Shown here piece after piece: positions 1-5,971 of a stretch of 8,860 nt of DNA (positions are counted from its first letter, which is position 1; each line of letters starts with the position of its first letter). The translations under genes and the position numbers were made by a program. The notes below the pieces were generated by a model, which was given only the letters and a program-made list of their open reading frames with translations, did no database searches and had not been told where the DNA came from. The DNA is from a bacterium (GTDB lineage Bacteria; Krumholzibacteriota; Krumholzibacteria; LZORAL124-64-63). The DNA is taken from the NCBI GenBank assembly GCA_003646045.1, contig QNDV01000071.1:1-8860 (forward strand). Direction: 5' to 3'.

Positions 1-71
1 CAATGAGTGCGAATGAGGCGGTGCAGGCAGATTATGAGCGGATCTCAGCGGGGTTAGCTGAGGCTGCGTAG
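1..71 (+). CDS. Possible 3' end of an upstream reading frame (partial, unidentified)
   Basis: One frame is open from the left edge and stops with TAG at 69-71. From an ATG at 3 it would encode 22 residues ending in ISAGLAEAA; if the frame continues to the left, these are the last residues of a longer protein. The stretch is polar and Ala/Glu rich, looks helical, and does not resemble the beta-helix protein that follows. The next start candidate (TTG at 80) lies only eight bases after the stop, so the two could be translationally linked. The family is not recognisable from so little sequence, and a chance open frame is possible. Confidence 0.25.
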   Translation, partial: MSANEAVQADYERISAGLAEAA

Positions 72-79
72 GGGGAAGT

Positions 80-1252
80 TTGCAAAGTTGGGGTAACGTG
101 TCCGACGTTGGGCTGCTATTACGCGGGGGGGCAGTGAATGTGGGGAACAGTACATTCATCGATGCTCTTTACGGTGGGGATAGTATCGCAATCGAGGCAT
201 TGAGCAGCGCGGAGCTGGATCTCGGTGATCTGACAGCAACGGGTTTCGCAAATGGGATTGTTATTCGGGATTCGGTGGGGCTGGAATGCGGGATTGGAGC
301 ATTGAATCTGAATGTTTCAGGAATTGGGATAGAAGTTGGCGAGTATGGGTCCCTCAGCGCAGGTCCCGTCTCTGTATTTGATGCGGCAACGGGGGGATTG
401 ATCATCCGTGAAGGCGCCAGCGCAGAGATTGCGCAGAGCACAATAAGCGGCAACGGGGGATTCACAGGCCTTGCACTGTATTCAGGAGCAATCTTAGAGG
501 TATCAGAGAACCTAAGTATAGACGGTTATACTTTCGGAGTTCTATCCACTGGCGACGGTCTTCCACACGCTATACGTGGCGACGTCACAGTTGAAGATTG
601 TCCAACGGCGATTTGGATCCATTCAGGGAACCTCTGGCACAACAATGGTGATTTTCTAGCAATAGGGCAGAACGAGGGAGTCGGGGTTATTATTTCTAGC
701 GGATCCTATGAAGAGTGGGGTCCGGGAGTGTCGAGGTTTAGTGGTTATGATACGGGTATCCGCCTGGATTGGGCCGATTCAGCTATGGCGCTTGGCAATA
801 TCGAGATACATAACAGCCAGATCGATGGCATTTACGTAGGCAATAGTGATTTTGTAAGAATAGATGGGTTACGAGTACTGAGTAGCGTTCAGGACGGCAT
901 TACGGTTTATCTATCGAGCTATTTTGATTTTTCAAATCTCGATATCGATGATTGCGGTCTTTCAGGGATATGCCTGCGGAATGAAGCAAGTGGACGGGTG
1001 AGGGGAAGCCGAATTCACAATAATGGAGTATTTGTGGACGAGAATTCGACAGTGGATGTTGGAGATTATATGGACCCGGGAGGGAACGTATTTAGTTACA
1101 GCGCGAAATCAACACTTCCGTTTTTCATTGCGAACATGAATGAGGGTTCAACTGTTAACGCTCACGGTAATTTGTGGGGGATAGATAGCGGTCTTAGTTG
1201 CCCACCAGACCCTTTGAAGATTCTGGGTGCAGTATCTGTGGGTTGTGACTAG
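80..1252 (+). CDS. Right-handed parallel beta-helix repeat protein, probably lacking its N-terminus
   Basis: The 390 residues are made of short repeating beta rungs such as GIEVGEYGSL (83-92), GLIIREGASAEI (106-117), DGIYVGNSDFVRI (249-261) and SGICLRNEASGRV (295-307). This is the pattern of pectate-lyase-like parallel beta-helix proteins, which are usually secreted or surface-bound and bind or cleave polysaccharide. The end holds HGNLWG (362-367) followed by PPDP, like the NxWG closing motif common in secreted beta-helix proteins of FCB-type genomes. No catalytic residues can be assigned. The frame opens after a TGA at 59-61 and the first usable start is TTG at 80, three bases after a G-rich run (71-76). 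There is no signal peptide and the first residues already look like helix rungs, so the gene may be 5'-truncated. The secreted-protein gene follows after 14 bases, suggesting an operon. Fold confidence is good; start and function are uncertain. Confidence 0.75.
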   Translation: MQSWGNVSDVGLLLRGGAVNVGNSTFIDALYGGDSIAIEALSSAELDLGDLTATGFANGIVIRDSVGLECGIGALNLNVSGIGIEVGEYGSLSAGPVSVFDAATGGLIIREGASAEIAQSTISGNGGFTGLALYSGAILEVSENLSIDGYTFGVLSTGDGLPHAIRGDVTVEDCPTAIWIHSGNLWHNNGDFLAIGQNEGVGVIISSGSYEEWGPGVSRFSGYDTGIRLDWADSAMALGNIEIHNSQIDGIYVGNSDFVRIDGLRVLSSVQDGITVYLSSYFDFSNLDIDDCGLSGICLRNEASGRVRGSRIHNNGVFVDENSTVDVGDYMDPGGNVFSYSAKSTLPFFIANMNEGSTVNAHGNLWGIDSGLSCPPDPLKILGAVSVGCD

Positions 1253-1266
1253 ATGCGAGGTTAGAT

Positions 1267-2106
1267 ATGGTGGCAAATTTGGTTGTACTCTTTCAGTGGG
1301 CAGCCGCAATCATCATATTCATGGTTGCTGGTCCGCTGAATTCAGCAGAGATTACAGCGTCCGTCGATTCCGTTGGCGAGGTTCAGGTTATTGTGGTTTC
1401 CGGTTCAATTGATTTGCCAAGAGAGGAAGTGCAATATCTCATCGTTGATTTGCCTATCGAGGTGTCAGGTGCGATCTGCGAGTTGTATCGCGGGCACTAC
1501 GTCGATGTAACACGCTCTGAAGGATTTGACCTCGAAACAGCACCGTCATTAGTTGTCGTCGGTGGGGTTCTTGTCTCGGAGACCGGACCAACTAGGTTGG
1601 ATCTAACCAATTGTCTGATCGGAAACGGGACTCAGACCCTTGTACGGGCCGTGTTGGGAGATTTTCAGGGGTGCTCCGAGACAATGTCGTTAACATTGAG
1701 TGACGAAAAAGGATCTCTAGCGGGAATGTTGGCGTCAGGAACTGAGGCATCGAGTGGCAGCGTGTCAAGACCTAGAGTGAAGTTGGAAGTAGGTTCTGGT
1801 GGTGATTCAAGCGACGAATCAGTACCGCGGGGTCTGGGATTCGAATGCTATCCTAACCCGGCAAGCGGATCAGTGACTATTAGATTAGGTGCAACAGACA
1901 AGAGCAACGGCCATCGCGGAGAAGTAAGGGTTTTTGATCTCAGGGGCAAGCTCATTCGAACGATTGTCGCCGAGCCGCGTGTTGGTGCGGTCTCGTGGGA
2001 CGGTAATGACGAGCGAGGGCGCCGAATGGCGAGCGGCGTATACTTCGTGTTGTTTAATCATGGTGTGGGCGAAGTCGAGAGAGATCGAGTCGTCCTCTTG
2101 CGGTAG
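1267..2106 (+). CDS. Secreted protein with C-terminal FlgD-Ig/T9SS-type sorting domain
   Basis: This 279-residue protein starts at ATG 1267, six bases after a GAGG (1257-1260). Residues 1-27 form a signal peptide with a hydrophobic core (WAAAIIIFMVAG) and likely cleavage after LNSA. Residues 28-175 are beta-rich with three cysteines (71, 116, 136) and match no family I can name; the edge strands resemble a cohesin- or Ig-like domain, which is a guess. A Ser/Gly/Asp-rich linker (about 176-188) leads to a C-terminal domain of about 90 residues. That domain has YPNPASG (195-201), VRVFDLRGKLIRT (220-232), WDGNDERGRRMASGVYF (244-260) and a final VVLLR. This is the FlgD Ig-like / type A T9SS sorting-tail pattern used for secretion and surface attachment in FCB bacteria. 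It probably shares a transcript with the beta-helix gene. Tail and signal peptide are firm; the role of the middle is unknown. Confidence 0.8.
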   Translation: MVANLVVLFQWAAAIIIFMVAGPLNSAEITASVDSVGEVQVIVVSGSIDLPREEVQYLIVDLPIEVSGAICELYRGHYVDVTRSEGFDLETAPSLVVVGGVLVSETGPTRLDLTNCLIGNGTQTLVRAVLGDFQGCSETMSLTLSDEKGSLAGMLASGTEASSGSVSRPRVKLEVGSGGDSSDESVPRGLGFECYPNPASGSVTIRLGATDKSNGHRGEVRVFDLRGKLIRTIVAEPRVGAVSWDGNDERGRRMASGVYFVLFNHGVGEVERDRVVLLR

Positions 2107-2172
2107 GTAGATTTGTCTGCGAAGAACACAAGCAAATCGAACCTGGGAATAGGGCGTGCGGCATAGAACGAG

Positions 2173-2196
2173 AGAGCACAATATTGTTATAGCTCT
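2173..2196 (+). promoter_or_regulatory. Small dyad upstream of the SUMF1 lipoprotein gene
   Basis: The 103-base gap after the secreted-protein gene contains AGAGC (2173-2177) facing GCTCT (2192-2196), with the perfect palindrome ACAATATTGT (2178-2187) inside. It ends two bases before the A/G-rich ribosome site at 2199-2205. It could be an operator or a weak RNA hairpin masking initiation. The evidence is symmetry alone, and such elements occur by chance in A/T-rich gaps. Confidence 0.2.
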
Positions 2197-2198
2197 GA

Positions 2199-2205
2199 CA
2201 AGGGG
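2199..2205 (+). promoter_or_regulatory. Shine-Dalgarno deciding the start at ATG 2210
   Basis: CAAGGGG lies four bases before ATG 2210. The upstream GTG at 2156 has only AGGG one base away, and the downstream ATG at 2258 has only a weak CGGA at 2245-2248. This favours 2210 by ribosome-site strength. Signal-peptide length alone would favour 2258. Confidence 0.45.
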
Positions 2206-2209
2206 CGTT

Positions 2210-3850
2210 ATGGGCAAGCTATGTGCACAAACGGTGACCATACCCGGATCTGGTCTTATGACCCGGCTTCTTGTGTTTGGCGCAATAATGATGATCACAA
2301 TAGTACTAAACACCGCTTGCGACGACGATATCTCTCGCCCCGATGTGGTCGCTACGGAAGCGCCTGGTACAGTGACCATGGCCGGTGGAGCTCGATACGT
2401 TGGCGCGGGGAATGTAACCATTGTTGTCAGTTCCGACGAAGCAGACTCATGCGAAGTGTGGAATGCGACCGAATCATCACGCGAGTCAGTGGGGTTTCGC
2501 ATCCTGGATGGCGTGGCAGCCGTGGAAGACTGGCCACTTGTTGCCGGTGAAGGTCCGCGTATCGTAGCTGTACGCTTCCTGCATGAGGGTGATGCTCTTC
2601 AGGGTCTGGCCAGGGATACGGTCATCGTCGATATGACTCCTCCTTTTACTTTGCCTGTTCCCGAGTTCCCGACTGCAGGGCAGTCCTTCGTTGCGACCAA
2701 TACCGCGTTACGGTGGACAGCGGCGGAAGATGAGTTGTGTAGCCAGTCGGAGATCATGTATCTGGTTGAGATACGGGATGATGCTCAAGCAGTTGTCGCC
2801 AGTGGATCCGTCAACGACCTGGCGGTGGCAGTAACAGAGTTGGCACTTGATACTGTACACACCTGGTCCATCACAGCCATGGATGCGGCCGGTAACTCCT
2901 CGGCTCCTGTGGAACGGGCATTCCGGACTTGGACTTTTGCGCAACCTGAGTTCACGCTGGTACGAGCCGGGACTTTCATGATGGGTAGTCCTATCAGTGA
3001 GCCGGGCCGGCGGGACAACGAGGTCCTGCACCAGGTTACACTGACCAGAGATCACTTGTTTGCGGTGACACAAGTTACTGCCTCCAGTTTTGTTGATGCC
3101 TTGAATGCAGCTTATGATGCAGGGCTCGTTACTTATGATGGTAGCTATATCTACGACGCGATTTCTGCTGCAGGTGAGGTCGTTTTGGACCTCCAGTTTG
3201 CGATCCTCGAGGAGTCAGGAGGCCAATTCATCGTCAAGGAACACTTCTCTCCCCAGAGGATCATGGAGGGCGTAACCTGGTACGGAGCTGCGGCATATTG
3301 CGATTGGCTGAACGTCTTCGGCGGCGGCGCGCAGCGATATGACCGTGATGACGGCTGGTTCGATCGAAACGTTTACGACGGCACTGGATACCGGCTTCCG
3401 ACTGAGGCGGAATGGGAATACGCCTGCCGTGCCGGGACGACGACGGCATTCTATAGCGGCGAAAACGTAGCGGTTGAGTGCAACCCTGCCGACGTCAATT
3501 GTTGCTGGGGACTCTCGGTGCTCACGGAGGTCGGGTACTATTGTTACAATATCTGGGACTTTACCTATGAGTCCGCAACCAAGCCCGCGAATGACTGGGG
3601 CCTCTACGATATGCATGGTGGTCTTGGAGATTGGTGCTATGACACGTATGAGGAGAATCCTGCCACATCTGCGATTGATCCTGTAGTCACGACGGAATCG
3701 ATCTACCGTCTACACCGAGGACAACTAGGTCCTAGAATCGGGACAGCAGACCATTGCCGCTCGGCAGCCAGAAATGTTTTGCGAGCGTGGTTTTCTGGAC
3801 CGAGTGCGTTGCGCCTGGTCTGGACTTGGAGCGGAGCTCGGCTGGAATGA
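2210..3850 (+). CDS. Lipoprotein with Ig/FnIII-like segments and a SUMF1/FGE-sulfatase-fold domain
   Basis: From ATG 2210 the protein has 546 residues. A hydrophobic stretch ends in IVLNTAC, giving a lipid-anchored Cys37 (an imperfect lipobox, Asn at -3) followed by DDD. ATG 2258 would give a compact 21-residue lipoprotein signal; GTG 2156 is also open. Residues about 50-240 are beta-rich; the second part (DMTPPF 141-146, HTWSITAMDAAGNSS 217-231) looks like an FnIII/Ig module. Residues about 248-541 are a SUMF1/formylglycine-generating-enzyme domain: TFMMGS (255-260), GYRLPTEAEWEYACRAGT (393-410), LYDMHGGLGDWC (465-476), CRSAARN (516-522), LRLVWTW (534-540). It lacks the SYLCHxxYC-type cysteine pair of true sulfatase-activating enzymes, so it is more likely a binding or structural relative. 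The usual RGGSW, HGNVWEW and GFRL motifs are altered here. The neighbouring surface genes fit an envelope role. Confidence 0.82.
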   Translation: MGKLCAQTVTIPGSGLMTRLLVFGAIMMITIVLNTACDDDISRPDVVATEAPGTVTMAGGARYVGAGNVTIVVSSDEADSCEVWNATESSRESVGFRILDGVAAVEDWPLVAGEGPRIVAVRFLHEGDALQGLARDTVIVDMTPPFTLPVPEFPTAGQSFVATNTALRWTAAEDELCSQSEIMYLVEIRDDAQAVVASGSVNDLAVAVTELALDTVHTWSITAMDAAGNSSAPVERAFRTWTFAQPEFTLVRAGTFMMGSPISEPGRRDNEVLHQVTLTRDHLFAVTQVTASSFVDALNAAYDAGLVTYDGSYIYDAISAAGEVVLDLQFAILEESGGQFIVKEHFSPQRIMEGVTWYGAAAYCDWLNVFGGGAQRYDRDDGWFDRNVYDGTGYRLPTEAEWEYACRAGTTTAFYSGENVAVECNPADVNCCWGLSVLTEVGYYCYNIWDFTYESATKPANDWGLYDMHGGLGDWCYDTYEENPATSAIDPVVTTESIYRLHRGQLGPRIGTADHCRSAARNVLRAWFSGPSALRLVWTWSGARLE

Positions 3851-3940
3851 TACCAAACAGATCCTTCGCTCGTCAGGTTCTCCTGCACGGTTTTCATTCC
3901 GCCTGCCGTGGCGAAATCATATATGCTAATGAGGTGACAC

Positions 3941-5734
3941 GTGTCTACTGAGCGGCCGATTCAGGCGAACGAGCAGCGCCGTTGGCTAGAGTGCTGGAAG
4001 CGGTCGATGGTGGTCCTCGTTCTCCTAGCCAATCTAGTCGGATGCAGTGATGATCCTGGCCAATTGCCTCCTCCCGTTCATGATGCCGAATGGCGCGTCC
4101 AGCAGCAATACGTGGATCTGGACGGCTACGCCGTATGGGGCAGCTCCGACCACGACATATTCGCGGTGGGCGTTTCTGGGAGGATCATCCATTACGACGG
4201 AAACGCGTGGAATCTACAATCAAGTGGATTGTACCGGTGCTTTTACGATGTGTGGGGTAGCTCGGAGAACGACGTTTTCGTCGTCGGGGAGTGGGGTTGG
4301 ATCTACCATTATGACGGGTACACGTGGGGTCCCATGGAGAGCGGCACGACCAATCACCTCTACGGCGTATGGGGAAGTTCGGCGACAGATGTTTTTGCGG
4401 TCGGGTCCGGTGCTATCCTGCATTTCGATGGGAACGCCTGGAGAGAAATGGAAGAGCATCGCGGGACACTTAGCGCAGTCTGGGGAAGCTCGCCTTCCGA
4501 CGTATTTGCTGTCGGGAGTCACGGTGATGGGTTGATACTTCACTATGACGGAAGTGAATGGACGCAGATGATCAGCGGATCAGTAGGCGACCTCCTGTGG
4601 GATGTCTGGGGAAGCAGTTCCACAGACGTCTATGTCACGGGGAAGTTCGGACGGATCGCTCATTACGATGGTACCGACTGGAGTCTGGTTACCGGAGGCA
4701 CGGAAAACTATTACTTGACCGGCATCTGGGGCAGCTCGGCAAACGACATCTATGCTGTCGGCTCCAGAGGTTCGATAGTGCACTATGATGGGAGCATTTG
4801 GAGCCAGCAAACGAGTGGAACCGACAGCCAGCTCAATGGCATCTGGGGGAGCTCGGCTACCGATGTCATCGTCTTGGGGGAGCAGGGTACGTTATTGCAC
4901 GGAGACGGCCAGGATTGGGCTCACATGACGAGTACGAACGGCGATTACCTGTTTGGGATTTGGGGCGATGACAAGGGTGTGATGTTCGCAGTGGGCCACA
5001 AAGGCGCCGTTCAAAGGAACGATGGTAATGTCTGGATTCCGATGGAATGCGCTACGGATGCCACTCTCGCAGGTATCTGGGGGAGTTCAGAGTCTGACGT
5101 GTATGCCGTTGGCTCGGGCGGGACGATCATGCACTACGACGGCACCGCCTGGAGTTCGCAAGCGAATGCCAGCGAGGAATACCTCTTTGCCGTGTGGGGA
5201 CGCACCGCGGACGATATCTTCGCGGTGGGCGAACGTGGGACGATCGTGCACTACGACGGCAGCACCTGGGAACCCCTGGCGAGCGGGACGGGTGATGATC
5301 TCTGGGCCGTGACGGGGACTGCCGAGGGAAGCGTCTTCGTTATGGGCTCCGCCGGTACGATTCTGCGTTTCGACGGTAATGACTGGTTTTCCATGGAAAG
5401 CGGCACAGACGCCGTTCTCCGCGGTGCCTGGGCGGGTTTGGAAACAGATGTGGTTGCGGTGGGGGACCAAGGCACGGTCCTTCGTTTTGACGGCATTGAT
5501 TGGCGCGAGCAATCTGTGGGGATAGACGAGATCTTGTATGGTGTGTGTGGACTCACCGGGCGCGATATTTTTGCTGTGGGAAGCGGCGGCGTGATTCTCC
5601 ATTATGACGGCAATGTCTGGAGTCCCATGGAGAGCGGAGTCATCACTGATCTGCGCGGCGTATGTAAAGGCCCCAAGAGCGATATCTTCGTAGCTGGCTA
5701 CTACAATACGATATTGCGATATGGAGAAGACTAG
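3941..5734 (+). CDS. Lipoprotein built of a 14-unit beta-propeller-type repeat
   Basis: The start is GTG 3941, with a strong GAGGTGA (3931-3937) just upstream. Residues 13-35 give a basic n-region, a hydrophobic core and a perfect lipobox LVGC, so Cys35 is the lipid anchor; SDD follows. After a short Pro-rich linker (41-45), the rest of the 597 residues is a repeat of about 39 residues with WGSSxxDVFAVG, then GxIxHYDGxxW, then a variable SGTxxxL. Such units each form a four-stranded propeller blade and occur in exported proteins of myxobacteria, planctomycetes and FCB lineages, where the role is usually unknown. The last unit stops after its third strand, while residues 49-62 (WRVQQQYVDLD) look like the missing fourth strand. 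No enzymatic motif is seen. A ligand- or protein-binding surface lipoprotein is the likely role. The SUMF1 gene ends 90 bases upstream, so co-transcription is possible. Confidence 0.88.
   Translation: MSTERPIQANEQRRWLECWKRSMVVLVLLANLVGCSDDPGQLPPPVHDAEWRVQQQYVDLDGYAVWGSSDHDIFAVGVSGRIIHYDGNAWNLQSSGLYRCFYDVWGSSENDVFVVGEWGWIYHYDGYTWGPMESGTTNHLYGVWGSSATDVFAVGSGAILHFDGNAWREMEEHRGTLSAVWGSSPSDVFAVGSHGDGLILHYDGSEWTQMISGSVGDLLWDVWGSSSTDVYVTGKFGRIAHYDGTDWSLVTGGTENYYLTGIWGSSANDIYAVGSRGSIVHYDGSIWSQQTSGTDSQLNGIWGSSATDVIVLGEQGTLLHGDGQDWAHMTSTNGDYLFGIWGDDKGVMFAVGHKGAVQRNDGNVWIPMECATDATLAGIWGSSESDVYAVGSGGTIMHYDGTAWSSQANASEEYLFAVWGRTADDIFAVGERGTIVHYDGSTWEPLASGTGDDLWAVTGTAEGSVFVMGSAGTILRFDGNDWFSMESGTDAVLRGAWAGLETDVVAVGDQGTVLRFDGIDWREQSVGIDEILYGVCGLTGRDIFAVGSGGVILHYDGNVWSPMESGVITDLRGVCKGPKSDIFVAGYYNTILRYGED
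4127..5731 (+). repeat. Fourteen tandem coding repeats of about 117 bases
   Basis: Unit boundaries by residue are 63-101, 102-140, 141-177, 178-219, 220-259, 260-298, 299-337, 338-376, 377-415, 416-454, 455-493, 494-532, 533-571 and 572-597. Ten units are exactly 39 residues; the third is 37, the fourth 42 (an insertion, SHGDGL) and the fifth 40, and the last is cut at 26. Units 1-6 and 9 keep WGSS and HYDG or close variants. Units 7 and 8 lose HYDG (LHGDG, RNDG), and units 10-14 lose WGSS in turn (WGRT, TGTA, WAGL, CGLT, CKGP). At DNA level the units are clearly diverged, so this is old duplication and not a fresh slippage array. Confidence 0.9.
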
Positions 5735-5761
5735 ACGGTTCCCATCCGGAAGCACCGTTTT
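5734..5761 (+). terminator. Weak candidate terminator after the propeller gene
   Basis: ACGGT (5735-5739) pairs with ACCGT (5754-5758) across a 14-base loop, and four T follow (5758-5761). The stem is short and the loop long; adding G-U and A-T pairs at the base makes it about seven pairs. Its position right after the TAG stop fits a terminator, but the hairpin is marginal. Confidence 0.3.
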
Positions 5762-5863
5762 CCCGCATAGCTGCGGCCGCGCACGCATCCCCGATTCCGA
5801 CGCAACGACCCTGCAGAAGTGTGCCGACCCCACTGCCGAAGAAGTGTACGTCACTCGGTGGCC

Positions 5864-5892
5864 TTGACCGCCGCGCGAACCGGCGATAGATT
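5864..5892 (+). promoter_or_regulatory. Candidate sigma-70 promoter of purB
   Basis: TTGACC (5864-5869) and TAGATT (5887-5892) are separated by 17 bases: five of six matches to the -35 consensus and four of six to the -10. They lie in the 237-base gap before purB and would give a leader of roughly 70 bases. An eight-base direct repeat AGAAGTGT (5815-5822 and 5840-5847) sits just upstream and could be an activator or repressor site. Confidence 0.5.
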
Positions 5893-5940
5893 CGGATTCT
5901 TCACAGCGATCCACCGGTGGGTACTGCCCGCCCGCCCATG

Positions 5941-5959
5941 TCCCGGCCCACGGCCGGGG
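5941..5959 (+). promoter_or_regulatory. GC-rich hairpin immediately upstream of the purB ribosome site
   Basis: CCCGGCC (5942-5948) pairs perfectly with GGCCGGG (5952-5958) over a three-base loop CAC, extended by one U-G pair. The hairpin ends four bases before the GGAG Shine-Dalgarno (5963-5966). No T run follows, so it is not an intrinsic terminator. It may stabilise the 5' end or tune ribosome access. Confidence 0.45.
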
Positions 5960-5971
5960 ATCGGAGCACCC

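Noticed and set aside
1227..1300. Beta-helix and secreted-protein genes as one protein split by a frameshift
   Set aside because: The second gene has its own ribosome site and signal peptide, and the first ends with a normal beta-helix closing motif.
2110..2138. GATTTG/CAAATC inverted repeat as a terminator after the secreted-protein gene
   Set aside because: The six-base arms enclose a 17-base loop and no T run follows; predicted stability would be low.
1885..2502. Reverse-strand open frame (205 codons) across the secreted-protein end and the SUMF1 gene start
   Set aside because: It overlaps two supported genes, has no motif, and consists of low-complexity Ser/Thr/Arg stretches expected from complementary codons.
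3590..3850. SUMF1 C-terminus as a diversity-generating retroelement target
   Set aside because: The FGE/C-type-lectin fold and the odd C-terminus prompted the idea. The RGGSW frame that such variable regions normally keep is lost, no near-repeat template of the region is seen, and no reverse transcriptase is present in the window.
3915..3930. TATATGCTAAT as a promoter of the propeller gene
   Set aside because: A start site from it would fall on or after the ribosome-binding site, and no -35 box is visible at the proper distance.
5773..5780. GCGGCCGC palindrome as an operator
   Set aside because: An eight-base GC palindrome is expected often in DNA this GC-rich and has no further symmetry around it.
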